Shown here one piece after another: positions 1 through 7,892 of a stretch of DNA of 64,000 nt. The position numbers and the translations under genes were made by a program. Origin of the DNA: a virus; the IMG/VR virus record IMGVR_UViG_3300027917_000019, positions 1 to 64,000 of that record; one strand, given 5' to 3'. The notes under the pieces are model-generated. The model did not search any database. It had not been told where the DNA came from and saw nothing but the letters and a program-made list of their open reading frames with translations. Within the stretch, counting starts at the first letter, position 1, and every line of letters starts with the position of its first letter.

Positions 1-10
1 CAGAGGAGGA

Positions 11-34
11 GGCTGGGGTCGGTTGACCCCAGCC
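11..34. terminator. Perfect 10-bp hairpin, possible terminator of the leftward gene
   Basis: GGCTGGGGTC, loop GGTT, GACCCCAGCC. It lies just past the 3' end of the leftward gene at 82-381 but has no T-run, so terminator function is uncertain. Related GGGGTC-N4-GACCCC palindromes occur near 1689-1727, so this may instead belong to a repeat family. Confidence 0.5.
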
Positions 35-81
35 CCCTACCCTGCCCGCCGGCCGGAGCCGACGGGTGGGGTGTGTAGACC

Positions 82-381
82 CTAGCAGGGGCGCAGGGCT
101 TCGAGGGTGGCCAGGATCTCCCGGGCGCCGTCCACGTCTCCCGCCTCCTCGGCGGCCATGTAGTCCACGAGGAGGCTCTGGATCTCCTTTTCGCTGGCGT
201 TCCGGGCCTTCCGGTAGTTGCGGCGGATGTTGAAGCCGCGCGACTTTCCGGCCGAATCGCCAGCCTTGCGAGCCTGCACACACTCGGGGACGGTTCCGAC
301 GCGATCGGAGGTATCGGAATCGTGGTCAGGGGTCACGGGGGCGAGAACGGCGAGGGAATCGGTCTGGTGAAGTACGGTCAT
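82..381 (-). CDS. Small hypothetical protein, 99 aa
   Basis: I do not recognise this protein. The ATG at 381 has a good ribosome-binding site upstream on the minus strand (TAGGAGAG, about 7 nt away). The middle is basic (GKSRGFNIRRNYRKARN) and the C-terminal half is acidic and helical, ending in a predicted amphipathic helix. It is the only convincing gene in the first 3.4 kb and is transcribed leftward, out of the repeat region. Confidence 0.6.
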   Translation of the reverse strand: MTVLHQTDSLAVLAPVTPDHDSDTSDRVGTVPECVQARKAGDSAGKSRGFNIRRNYRKARNASEKEIQSLLVDYMAAEEAGDVDGAREILATLEALRPC

Positions 382-398
382 TTTCTCTCTCCTAGTTT

Positions 399-485
399 CG
401 TGGCGACATTGCCACGGTATTTGATGCGAAAGGTTGGGGCGATTACCTTTCGCGTCAAATACCGGGGCAACCTTGCCAGGGTTGC
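399..485. repeat. Three consecutive hairpins upstream of the first gene
   Basis: The stems are CGTGGC/GCCACG (399-416), a 20-bp stem with one G:T pair (415-434 with 445-464, loop 10 nt) and GGCAACC/GGTTGCC (466-485). No reading frame explains them. The long middle stem is strong enough to form in RNA or as a DNA cruciform. Confidence 0.75.
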
Positions 486-670
486 CTATACCGGTTCGCT
501 ACTCTCACAAAGAAGGTTGACTATTTGCTCTGTGATTTTGCTGTTTCCACTGGGAATGCTGTTAGGCTCATCTCCCGCCGTTACTTTGTCCCTTTGTTTC
601 TTTCCTTTCTTTGGGCTTCCCGTTTTAGGCGTTCAGTGGCAGGGCTTTGTCCGTTTTCACGGTACCCCTA

Positions 671-819
671 GGATCACAGTGTGATCCCCAACACTTGTTC
701 CATGTATCACGCCTAGGAATGTTTCCCAACATTCCCCGTTGCGACTGCGCTCCCTGTATATTCCTACCTGCTTTTATGTTTGATCGTCGGTCCTACCTTC
801 CGGGGTTATCTAGTAACCC
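671..819. repeat. Three further hairpins in the gene-free leader
   Basis: GGATCACA-G-TGTGATCC (671-687), GGAATGTT-TCCC-AACATTCC (716-735) and GGGTTA-TCTAG-TAACCC (803-819). I see no supported gene from 382 to 3490. Open frames at 322-1645 lack ribosome-binding sites and contain repeats. Confidence 0.7.
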
Positions 820-1956
820 TGCCGGGGCGGTATCGATCCACGTTAGAAAAGCAGGCCAGGGATTCCCTTCCCATAACCCGCGCAGAATGCGTGATTAGAA
901 ACCGTGTTTGATTGTCAATGGAAAAACCCCGACTGCAAACCAGGATACAGGGGCGGCCCGTCCACCTGGCGACCATCGGGGAATCACTGAACAAATGGCC
1001 CCACCGTTTTTTACCACCCTGTCAAAAAACGCCAAGGGGCGCCAGGGTCGCGGGGCCGGCCGGAGCCGGGCTGGCGAGCACCCCTATTCGGGGGCCGGAG
1101 CCACCCCAAACCTCTGCAGCACCCGTGCCAGCGCCAAATTCCCTAATGATTTCAAGCACTTACGAGCGGCCCGTAAGTATGCGGAATCATTGAGGAATTT
1201 GGGCATGACCTAAGTATGCGGAATCATTGAGGAATTCGGGAAACTACTGCGCTTTAGTTCAGTGTCTTGTGAACAAAGGTTTACAGAAGGCGTGTGAACA
1301 AAGGTTTACGAGCCAAATTCCCTAATGATTTCAAGGGTTTGCATGACCATACATCCTAAGTATGCGGAATCATTAGGGAATTCGGCCCCATGCGAGCTCG
1401 CGGGCGACAAATTCCCTAATGATTTCAAGGGTTTAGATATATGGTCACGTAAGTATGCGGAATCATTAGGGAATTTTGACCTTACCCTCCGCGCGCCCGC
1501 ATGCGAGAGGGCCGAATTCCCTAATGATTTCAAGGGTTTAGATGTATGGTCACGTAAGTATGCGGAATCATTGGGTTTTTGGCCCTACGCGCGCGTGCGC
1601 GCTCGCCCAGCCGCAGCGAATTCCGTAATGATTTCGGGGGTTTAGATGTATGGTCACGTAAGTATGCGGAATCATTGAGCTTTTCAGCTGGGGTCTAGAG
1701 ACCCCAGGCGGGGTCGGCTGACCCCATATAACTTTGCATGAATTAAGCTAATTCATGGGGACAAGTAGCCCCAGTGAGCTAAGTATGCGGAATCATTGAG
1801 CTTTTTGGTGGAGACTTTTGTACCCACCCGTAAACCCTTGAAATCATTGAGCTTTCGGCAAACACTGCACAAATGTTCAGGAAAACCGCCGGCCCGGGGA
1901 GCTGGCGCCGAATTCCCCAATGATTTCGCATACTGAACAAAATACTGAACAAAACC

Positions 1957-2547
1957 CTGAACAAGTGTTCAACGCTAAGTATGCGGAATCATTACACTTT
2001 TCGGTTTCAGCGAGCTAAACCCTTGAAATCATTGAGCTTTCGGCGATTGATCCAGATCAACCGCGCCGGCCGGCGTTTTACTGAACCTTTGTTCAGGCTA
2101 ATCCGCTAAGTACTTGAAATCATTGCACTTTTTAAGGGTATACCCCGAAAACCTCAATGATTTCGAGCACTTACCGTAACACTATAATCCAGTGTCACTG
2201 TAACCCCGCCGCGCGGCCGTGACACTGAACACTTGTTCAGTAGGGTGTAAAAATACACTCTCACTGTAACCACGGCGCGCGGCCGAAACCTGGAAAGTCT
2301 GGAATGGCCCTATGTGACCCTATGTGACCCTATGTGACCATACATGCGAGTGACCATACATGCGAGTGACCATACATGGCCCTATGTGGCCCTATGTGAC
2401 AGCCTGTCACACCCTATGAAAAGTTTGCAGAGCAGCCCCGAATTCCGCAGTGATATCAAACACTTACAAGACCCTTTCCCGAATTCCTCAATGATATCAA
2501 GTACTTAGAATTCTGCACAAATACTGGATCTTTGAACATTTGTTCAG
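1957..2547. promoter_or_regulatory. Four GAAC-N4-GTTC palindromes
   Basis: CTGAAC-AAGT-GTTCAA (1957-1972), CTGAAC-CTTT-GTTCAG (2081-2096), CTGAAC-ACTT-GTTCAG (2225-2240) and TTGAAC-ATTT-GTTCAG (2532-2547). Half-sites (CTGAACA) also occur near 1932-1950. The pattern matches the Gram-positive LexA box GAAC-N4-GTTC. LexA binding is inference. Confidence 0.55.
2306..2400. repeat. Tandem short repeats CCCTATGTGA / CCATACATG
   Basis: Three CCCTATGTGA-like units are followed by two copies of CCATACATGCGAGTGA, then CCATACATGG and two CCCTATGTG units. The same CCATACAT word appears inside the spacers of the AATCATT repeats and again at 2925-3333. Confidence 0.75.
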
Positions 2548-2924
2548 GTATATATGGCAACTTTTCTTGAATGATTCCGCATACTTACATGTATGGCAAT
2601 CTCTAAGGCCCGGAAATGACCCCCCCTGGTACCACCCTACCAGCGACCCCCCGAAACGCCTTAGACGGGCTGCTAGGGCCCTTTACGTGGAAAGTAGTAT
2701 TCTACCCTTGTATTCTACTAGGTGACTAATCTAACCCCTCGAAATCACTACGCTTTTCCCGAAACTGGCCAATCGGCCTAACGAATTCCACAATGATTTC
2801 CTACGCCGCGCCGCGTCAATTCCCTAACCCCGCGATATTACACACTTTTTCGACGTACCCCTCCATAACTACGCGAAATCATTACCCTTTTCCCGATACC
2901 CCTATATGGGGACTATGATCCCAA

Positions 2925-3333
2925 TGTCAGACCATACGGACATCCGTGTCATGCGTGTCAAAAAGTACACGGACATCTATGTCATAGTAACCTACTATTC
3001 ACAGTGTAAACCCTTGTTCACGTATGATCCAAATGTCGTACCATGTATGGTCAAACCACGACATTTATGTCATACCCCCTATATGGGGTGGCTACTGGCA
3101 TAGCCTGTACAAAGGTTCAGAGTATCCATATGGGGACTACCCACCCCGTGCCCGCGTGACCATATGTGACCATACATGGCCCTATATGGCCATACCCGCG
3201 CGTGACCATGCGTGACGCTACGTGACCATACGTGGCCATGCCCCTATGTGACCATACATGGCCCTACGCGCGCCCCTGGGGGCTGCCCTACGTGACCCTA
3301 TGTGCCGTGACCATACATGTAGTGTATGGTCAC
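2925..3333. repeat. TGACCATACAT repeat field ending in an 11-bp palindrome
   Basis: Many variants of GTGACCATACATG, CCCTATATGG and GACCATACG lie in both orientations. At 3307-3333 GTGACCATACA and TGTATGGTCAC form a perfect 11-bp stem with loop TGTAG. No supported reading frame covers the region. Confidence 0.7.
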
Positions 3334-3490
3334 AGGCGGCCGGCCAGGGGCACTGAACGGGCGTGCAGTGTGGCCCCACGGCACACCCCCAAATAGGGTG
3401 TATCCAATAGGCCACACTGAACAAGCACGCAGGGGGTTTCCTTACGTAGTAGGCGCCTAACAGGTAACCATCTGAGCCTCTATACCTTTT

Positions 3491-3724
3491 TCAGAAAATT
3501 AATTCAGAATTTTCGTAGAAAAGGTTCAACTCTATATTGAAGAGGTAGTAGACCAGAATCCTGATAACACCCCTCTCATAGTTCGAAAGACACCCGTTGA
3601 GACTCACTAGCTGGTCAGCCTCTACTACTAGCTGTCTTTGAAGGTCATCTACGTTCAGGAGCAGACGACCATCGCAGCTATCTTGACCAAGCCAACCTTC
3701 ACAGTAGTATTCGTATTCAGTCAT
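3491..3724 (-). CDS. Tandem-array small protein, member 21 (77 aa)
   Basis: This is the last gene of the leftward operon. It carries the family pattern: N-terminal YEYYC..W, a central LVVE box, then a YERxV..LxxYLFN helix. It has the longest N-terminal spacer of the left-end members plus an extra tail. It shares 1 nt with the preceding gene. Function is unknown. Confidence 0.75.
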   Translation of the reverse strand: MTEYEYYCEGWLGQDSCDGRLLLNVDDLQRQLVVEADQLVSLNGCLSNYERGVIRILVYYLFNIELNLFYENSELIF

Positions 3725-3915
3725 TAGTGTCCACAGTCGACATCAAAGAGATAATCAATCAGAAATCGTAGAGCACTCCTTTCGTAGTTCTCACGATGCC
3801 GTTTATAGAATGCTACTTGAAAAGCCTCTACGACTAGCTGCTTTTCAAGAGTCTCGTACAGGTATCGCAGCTCATACCTCACGTAGCTTTCACAAAAGTA
3901 TTCGTAGTCACTCAT
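3724..3915 (-). CDS. Tandem-array small protein, member 20 (63 aa)
   Basis: It shows the full family pattern: YEYFC at the N-terminus, KQLVVEAFQ in the middle and YERSALRFL..YLFD at the C-terminus. It abuts member 19. Close in length and sequence to member 19, it is probably a recent duplicate. Function is unknown. Confidence 0.78.
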   Translation of the reverse strand: MSDYEYFCESYVRYELRYLYETLEKQLVVEAFQVAFYKRHRENYERSALRFLIDYLFDVDCGH

Positions 3916-4107
3916 TTAGATTCCGCAATCTATATCGAAGAGGTAGCGGATCAGAATCCGGATGACGTTTCTTTCAAAGTATCTGTGATACCTTTTAAGC
4001 GTGATCAGCTGCGAAGGCTCTATTACTAGTTTGTTTTGTAGGACTGGTATTAGGCGCTGAAGTGTGTAATCTGACCAAACTGCACAAAGGCGTTCATATT
4101 CAGTCAT
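3916..4107 (-). CDS. Tandem-array small protein, member 19 (63 aa)
   Basis: Family pattern YERLC..W, NKLVIEPSQL, FERNVIRILIRYLFD, ending DIDCGI (member 20 ends DVDCGH). It overlaps the end of member 18 by 8 nt, suggesting translational coupling. Function is unknown. Confidence 0.78.
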   Translation of the reverse strand: MTEYERLCAVWSDYTLQRLIPVLQNKLVIEPSQLITLKRYHRYFERNVIRILIRYLFDIDCGI

Positions 4108-4321
4108 GGTTCACTTCGACGGGGACGGGATAGTACTTTGGGAGTGTGGTATCGAAGAGATATTGAACTATGAGCCAGACGACGTTTCTCTCGTAACACT
4201 CAAGACCAAACTGAAAACGCATTAGCTGATCTTTCTCTATGACTAGTTGATTCTCGTTTTCAACTAATTCGTACTCTACCCAGTGTGCGCAGTAGAACTC
4301 GTAGTCAGTTTCCCATTTCAT
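4100..4321 (-). CDS. Tandem-array small protein, member 18 (73 aa)
   Basis: Family pattern YEFYC..W, NQLVIEKDQL, YERNVVWLIVQYLFD, followed by a proline-rich tail. The start has the best ribosome-binding site of the array (TAGGAG, 4 nt before ATG), so translation may re-enter here. Function is unknown. Confidence 0.8.
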   Translation of the reverse strand: MKWETDYEFYCAHWVEYELVENENQLVIEKDQLMRFQFGLECYERNVVWLIVQYLFDTTLPKYYPVPVEVNHD

Positions 4322-4342
4322 AGGACTCCTAAACGGGGTGGT

Positions 4343-4573
4343 TCATCCTCGATACTCATACCAGTCGCGTGCGCCCGTAGCTGATACTTTCACGTCCCAG
4401 AAGAATAGAACTAGGATATATATGACGTGAATCTCCCAGGACCTGATATCAGCGTAAAGCCTTCTTCGTTCTAGACCTTCTTCTAGGACTAGATTGTCCT
4501 TGAGAGCTTCTAGGTCTTGTTCTATCCAGTTTTCGTAGTAGGACTTATATTCGTAGTACTTATATTTAGACAT
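4343..4573 (-). CDS. Tandem-array small protein, member 17 (76 aa)
   Basis: A divergent member: tyrosine-rich N-terminus, DNLVLEEGLE box, WEIHVIYILVLFFWD helix (FWD in place of LFD). A 21-nt gap separates it from member 18. Function is unknown. Confidence 0.75.
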   Translation of the reverse strand: MSKYKYYEYKSYYENWIEQDLEALKDNLVLEEGLERRRLYADIRSWEIHVIYILVLFFWDVKVSATGARDWYEYRG

Positions 4574-4584
4574 AGATTACGACA

Positions 4585-4797
4585 TCAGCGTTGGCTTAAG
4601 TAGTCTGGGACGTTGAAAGCGCCGTATGCGTTGACGTCCCAGAGGTACATAACTAAGAGCCATATAACACCTCTCTCAAAGTTCCCGACGTTACTTACAA
4701 GCCATGCTACTTGATTAGCCTCTACAACTAGTTGGCCTTCAATGGCATTAAGAGGGTGGTTTACCCAACCTTCGCAGTGGTACTCGTATTCAGTCAT
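4585..4797 (-). CDS. Tandem-array small protein, member 16 (70 aa)
   Basis: MTEYEYHCEGW resembles the start of member 21. It has the GQLVVEANQV box and FERGVIWLLVMYLWD helix. It overlaps member 15 by 8 nt. Function is unknown. Confidence 0.78.
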   Translation of the reverse strand: MTEYEYHCEGWVNHPLNAIEGQLVVEANQVAWLVSNVGNFERGVIWLLVMYLWDVNAYGAFNVPDYLSQR

Positions 4798-5008
4798 TCT
4801 GATGATATTTCCAGTATTCGTCCAAAGTAACGTCTATATTTGCATTAAAGAGGTAGTAGATTAGAACGAGGAGTACGTGGAGTTCAAAGTTGTTAATATC
4901 ACTCGTAAGGAGTGCCCATTGACCAGGCTCTATTACTAGCTGTTTTTCAACGACTCTTACGTCGTCTCGTATCCAGCGTTGGTAATAAGGTTTGTATGTT
5001 AACGTCAT
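4790..5008 (-). CDS. Tandem-array small protein, member 15 (72 aa)
   Basis: MTLTYKPYYQRWI start, KQLVIEPGQW box, FELHVLLVLIYYLFN helix. It is closely similar to member 14 at the N-terminus (local duplication) and overlaps it by 4 nt. Function is unknown. Confidence 0.78.
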   Translation of the reverse strand: MTLTYKPYYQRWIRDDVRVVEKQLVIEPGQWALLTSDINNFELHVLLVLIYYLFNANIDVTLDEYWKYHQND

Positions 5009-5232
5009 GGTATGTTGTTCAAGAACTGGTCTTCAGTGTAGTCTGAAATGTATTCAGCAACTGTAATATCGAAGAGGTAAGAAAACAGACAGTAGAGGAC
5101 TTGGCGTTCAAAACACCTAATATCATGCCGGAGATCCGCTAGGTCGTCGTGCTCTATTACTAGACCACATTTGATTATATCTAAGTGGTTTTCTATCCAG
5201 CGTTGATGGTAAGATTTGTATGTTAGTGACAC
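5005..5232 (-). CDS. Tandem-array small protein, member 14 (75 aa)
   Basis: MSLTYKSYHQRWI start, CGLVIEHDDL box, FERQVLYCLFSYLFD helix, acidic tail. It overlaps member 15 by 4 nt. Function is unknown. Confidence 0.78.
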   Translation of the reverse strand: MSLTYKSYHQRWIENHLDIIKCGLVIEHDDLADLRHDIRCFERQVLYCLFSYLFDITVAEYISDYTEDQFLNNIP

Positions 5233-5233
5233 A

Positions 5234-5428
5234 CTACTTCCAAAGATCTAGGTCTATATCAAAGAGAAACCGAACAACTGTAAATAGGGAATGTTTTTCA
5301 AAGTGTTTCTTATAGGATTTGATTACGGCCAACTCCACGGCTTCTACTACTAATTCATCGGCAGCACTCCATACATACCTTTGTAAGAAGGCGAGGTAGT
5401 CTTTGTTGTAGCTGTAACGAATTATCAT
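5234..5428 (-). CDS. Tandem-array small protein, member 13 (64 aa)
   Basis: DELVVEAVEL box, then FEKHSLFTVVRFLFD. The N-terminus is YNKDYLAFLQRYVW. It is separated from member 14 by 1 nt. Function is unknown. Confidence 0.76.
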   Translation of the reverse strand: MIIRYSYNKDYLAFLQRYVWSAADELVVEAVELAVIKSYKKHFEKHSLFTVVRFLFDIDLDLWK

Positions 5429-5443
5429 ACAGTATCTCCAGAC

Positions 5444-5635
5444 TTATATAGCCGTATCGAAGAGATACCAAACAAGACAAAACAAGGTATATGCTTCATA
5501 GTTTTTCTTGTAGTACTTAATTGTAGTCAACAAGTCTGTTTCTATCACCAAACTGTTAGAAGCTAAAGCTGTTTCTACAAGCTCCTGTAATTGGTCCTGA
5601 TAATAAGAGCTGTACCTAATCGCGTTATCGTACAT
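5444..5635 (-). CDS. Tandem-array small protein, member 12 (63 aa)
   Basis: NSLVIETDLL box, YEAYTLFCLVWYLFD helix. It has the same length and layout as member 13. Function is unknown. Confidence 0.76.
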   Translation of the reverse strand: MYDNAIRYSSYYQDQLQELVETALASNSLVIETDLLTTIKYYKKNYEAYTLFCLVWYLFDTAI

Positions 5636-5677
5636 GTCTAAGGCGCCTAAAGGATTGGAATTTAATCGGCATGAGTA

Positions 5678-5863
5678 CTATTCTCGTAGAAAACACAAAA
5701 AGTTGACGAAAAGTCGCACGATAGCTTCGTTACGAAGAGATAGTTCTTGTTTGATCCGAGACAATGCTTCTTCCTCTATGACTAGGCGCCCCTGGATCTC
5801 CCTTACGGAGCTTTTAAGCCACCACTCGTAATAGTTGTAAGAAAAACTACGTAGACCAGCCAT
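5678..5863 (-). CDS. Tandem-array small protein, member 11 (61 aa)
   Basis: GRLVIEEEAL box, but the final helix reads AIVRLFVNFLCFLRE and so lacks the usual LFD. A 42-nt gap follows. Function is unknown. Confidence 0.72.
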   Translation of the reverse strand: MAGLRSFSYNYYEWWLKSSVREIQGRLVIEEEALSRIKQELSLRNEAIVRLFVNFLCFLRE

Positions 5864-5868
5864 ATCTT

Positions 5869-6093
5869 TCAGATTCGAATTCGAATTCGATTATCAAACA
5901 AAAACAATACGAGGACTTGTATAACGTGCTGACTAAGCCAACGTTGATATGTTTCGAGGTTGTCCAATTGCTGTTCTTCTACTACCAATCCAGGAGATAC
6001 TATTTCAATCTCCATTTTTAACCACCTCTGGTAAACAGGGTCATACTGAAGGGGGAGTATTGAGGACCGCATGCGCTCCAACATGTTGTTCAT
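5869..6093 (-). CDS. Tandem-array small protein, member 10 (74 aa)
   Basis: PGLVVEEQQLDNL box and HVIQVLVLFLFD helix. The C-terminus NRIRIRI is encoded by a short ATTCGA repeat (about 5874-5890), a likely slippage site. It is joined to member 9 by an ATGA overlap. Function is unknown. Confidence 0.75.
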   Translation of the reverse strand: MNNMLERMRSSILPLQYDPVYQRWLKMEIEIVSPGLVVEEQQLDNLETYQRWLSQHVIQVLVLFLFDNRIRIRI

Positions 6094-6290
6094 TCGAACC
6101 CCGCAGGAAAGTATATGTGTTCACCAAAACAGAAGGAGAATACAACCCCAACTACGTGAATTTCATACCAATCTTTGCAGCTGTAGATACTATCTAATTG
6201 CTGTTCTTCTATTACCAACTGCGTAGAAGCTTGGTCGAGGTGCGCTGCTAGTACTCTTTTGTAGACACGCATGTTGGAAAGATAGTCCAT
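6090..6290 (-). CDS. Tandem-array small protein, member 9 (66 aa)
   Basis: TQLVIEEQQLDSI box (nearly the same as member 10) and IHVVGVVFSFCFG helix. I chose the ATG at 6290, 1 nt after the member 8 stop. A longer frame starting at 6338 would overlap member 8 by 47 nt. Function is unknown. Confidence 0.7.
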   Translation of the reverse strand: MDYLSNMRVYKRVLAAHLDQASTQLVIEEQQLDSIYSCKDWYEIHVVGVVFSFCFGEHIYFPAGFE

Positions 6291-6291
6291 A

Positions 6292-6510
6292 TTACCAGTC
6301 TGCTCCATAAGGCAGTTCACAACCAAAGAGAATGGCAACTACTTTCTTGATGTAAGCTTTTTCCAAATCACAACGCAACCCTACCAACATCCTTACCGTC
6401 GCATCTTCTACAACCAGCTGATATGAACATTCTTCAATGATGCTCTCAATACTCCTTTCAAGAATATTGTTATACCAACGTATTTGGTCAATGTCTACCG
6501 TGCCCATCAT
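6292..6510 (-). CDS. Tandem-array small protein, member 8 (72 aa)
   Basis: YQLVVEDATV box and AYIKKVVAILFG helix. The ATG at 6510 forms an ATGA overlap with the member 7 stop and is preferred to the TTG at 6519. Function is unknown. Confidence 0.72.
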   Translation of the reverse strand: MMGTVDIDQIRWYNNILERSIESIIEECSYQLVVEDATVRMLVGLRCDLEKAYIKKVVAILFGCELPYGADW

Positions 6511-6755
6511 AGCCACCAAGGATGGCCAGTAAAGTCTATGTTAGTATCGTTGAATAGGTATCGGAACAACATCATTACCAAAAGCCCATTTACATGCATA
6601 AGTGCCGATTGTATGTCAACAAGGTCTTTTTCTTCTACTGCTAGATAATCTTCTACCCTCTGCATTAGAAGGTTAAGATTCTCGACCTCTGTCTCCATTC
6701 GATACTGAATGATGCATACATCTATGTAAAAAGTAGCGTTGTTGTAGTCACTCAT
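6507..6755 (-). CDS. Tandem-array small protein, member 7 (82 aa)
   Basis: DYLAVEEKDL box and LLVMMLFRYLFN helix. The start MSDYNNATF at 6755 follows a GAGAAG ribosome-binding site, so the upstream TTG at 6764 is rejected. It has a longer N-terminal region than its relatives. Function is unknown. Confidence 0.74.
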   Translation of the reverse strand: MSDYNNATFYIDVCIIQYRMETEVENLNLLMQRVEDYLAVEEKDLVDIQSALMHVNGLLVMMLFRYLFNDTNIDFTGHPWWL

Positions 6756-6764
6756 ACTTCTCAA

Positions 6765-6944
6765 CTAAGGGCAAGTATCAAAGAGGTAGTAAATCAGAAC
6801 GCGAATGATATGTTTTTCAAAATTCTCTTTCTCTCTTTCAATAATCCTCAAAAGCCTCTTTTCTACTACCAGTGAGTCTTTGACTGCCTGCACGTCCTGA
6901 TTTAGCCAGTACTGATAGTGTGGGGAATATACCTCGTATTTCAT
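6765..6944 (-). CDS. Tandem-array small protein, member 6 (59 aa)
   Basis: A short gene that is easily missed. It begins MKYEVYSPHYQYW, has DSLVVEKRLL as its box and ends NFEKHIIRVLIYYLFDTCP, all typical of the family. Its ATG forms an ATGA overlap with the stop of member 5, which strongly supports translation. It is the smallest intact member. Confidence 0.78.
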   Translation of the reverse strand: MKYEVYSPHYQYWLNQDVQAVKDSLVVEKRLLRIIEREKENFEKHIIRVLIYYLFDTCP

Positions 6945-7153
6945 GAGTTTTCATCCAAGGTGCACAGGAAGTCTGCAACGCTCTGCACCCACCACTCCAT
7001 AGCGTGCTTGTGGAGGTTTCTGAGGCGTCTAACATCGGGTTGCTCTAGGACCAGCTGCTGACCGTTTAGGAGGCGGTGCGTGGCTTTTAGGGCCCTTGTT
7101 TCGTGAACTAGAGCCCACCGCACTGCAGTGCTGGCTGGGTCATAATCAGTCAT
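6941..7153 (-). CDS. Tandem-array small protein, member 5 (70 aa)
   Basis: QQLVLEQPDVRRL box, WWVQSVADFLCTLDE end. More divergent, with no LFD motif. It overlaps member 4 by 8 nt and member 6 by 4 nt. Function is unknown. Confidence 0.72.
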   Translation of the reverse strand: MTDYDPASTAVRWALVHETRALKATHRLLNGQQLVLEQPDVRRLRNLHKHAMEWWVQSVADFLCTLDENS

Positions 7154-7340
7154 TTAGTATTTTCTCAAGAAATTCAACAAAGATATATACCCACTCAGTA
7201 GCAATTGTTTCTCTACAATCCTCTATAAATTTCACTTGGCCCTGTTCCACGACAAGCACTGCTTTGAGTAGCACATGCCAGGTCTCTATTATCACTTGAT
7301 AACTGTGTATGATTTGTTTTCGTCGTGAGGAATAGTACAT
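7146..7340 (-). CDS. Tandem-array small protein, member 4 (64 aa)
   Basis: AVLVVEQGQVKFI box, TEWVYIFVEFLEKIL helix. It shares 1 nt with member 3. Function is unknown. Confidence 0.72.
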   Translation of the reverse strand: MYYSSRRKQIIHSYQVIIETWHVLLKAVLVVEQGQVKFIEDCRETIATEWVYIFVEFLEKILND

Positions 7341-7573
7341 TACTCTTCTCTAAGGTACTCAAGAACTCCTTGAAAAAGCGCAACCCATCCACGATTTATT
7401 AGTTCTTTATTAAACCGTAGGTCATTTATGTCAAGATGCTCAAGCGTCAATCGCCTACCGTTTTTTAACCTAGAAATATACTGAACGAGTTGGTCTTCTC
7501 TATCCGTCACCCAGTCAACGTTTCCAAACACAGGATGACCTCGATATACACCAATCTGTCGAAGTGTGCCCAC
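7340..7573 (-). CDS. Tandem-array small protein, member 3 (77 aa, GTG start)
   Basis: A distant member: RRLTLEHLDINDL takes the place of the LVVE box and GWVALFQGVLEYLREE the final helix. The GTG at 7573 has a weak ribosome-binding site, so the start is uncertain. Function is unknown. Confidence 0.62.
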   Translation of the reverse strand: MGTLRQIGVYRGHPVFGNVDWVTDREDQLVQYISRLKNGRRLTLEHLDINDLRFNKELINRGWVALFQGVLEYLREE

Positions 7574-7586
7574 AGCAATACCATAA

Positions 7587-7620
7587 GGCCGAATTGGGTA
7601 AGTGCAATCCCAATTCGGCC
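7587..7620. terminator. Perfect 12-bp hairpin inside the array
   Basis: GGCCGAATTGGG, loop TAAGTGCAAT, CCCAATTCGGCC, between members 2 and 3. No T-run follows on the minus strand, so it may be a processing or attenuation structure instead of a simple terminator. Confidence 0.6.
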
Positions 7621-7646
7621 CTTACATATACCCTCATAGGTATAGG

Positions 7647-7892
7647 CTACAGAAACAACCACTTAAGTAGATAGTACACTACTTGTTGTTCACCGAGTTT
7701 CGCATGTTCTGTACAAACACCTAGTGTTTCTAAATCAACATGCTCTGCAACCAGCTTATCATCGTAAGCTTCTACTCGCTCTTTAAGCGTAAGCTTCCTA
7801 GCACGCCAGGTAGTAATCCAGTATGACAACGAGTCGTCGAGCAGCGCATGGAGAATGGTTTGGCCATGCTTAGTGACGATAACCTTACTCAT
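7647..7892 (-). CDS. Tandem-array small protein, member 2 (81 aa)
   Basis: Extended basic N-terminus, then DKLVAEHVDLETL and QQVVYYLLKWLFL. It overlaps member 1 by 8 nt. Function is unknown. Confidence 0.72.
   Translation of the reverse strand: MSKVIVTKHGQTILHALLDDSLSYWITTWRARKLTLKERVEAYDDKLVAEHVDLETLGVCTEHAKLGEQQVVYYLLKWLFL

Larger units (their letters stand above)
1136..2895. repeat. More than 20 copies of an AATCATT/AATGATT repeat in both orientations
   Basis: The consensus in one orientation is TAAGTATGCGGAATCATT followed by GAGC-TTTT or AGGGAATT. The other orientation reads GAATTCCCTAATGATTTC. Clear copies start near 1136, 1172, 1209, 1315, 1357, 1409, 1450, 1514, 1555, 1618, 1659, 1780, 1830, 1910, 1976, 2016, 2107, 2150, 2440, 2481, 2566, 2732, 2783, 2825 and 2867. 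From 1136 to 1683 they pair as inverted repeats around a spacer of about 25-30 bp, several spacers reading TGTATGGTCACG. Further right they become single and divergent. The layout fits iterons or multiple binding sites for one protein. Confidence 0.85.

Noticed and set aside
322-1645. Open frames in the repeat and hairpin region (322-684, 647-898, 908-1213, 1325-1645)
   Set aside because: They lack ribosome-binding sites, run through hairpins or repeat units and have no protein-like composition.
1136-2895. CRISPR array
   Set aside because: Repeats occur in both orientations, at irregular spacing, with partly repeated spacers and growing divergence. No cas genes are present.
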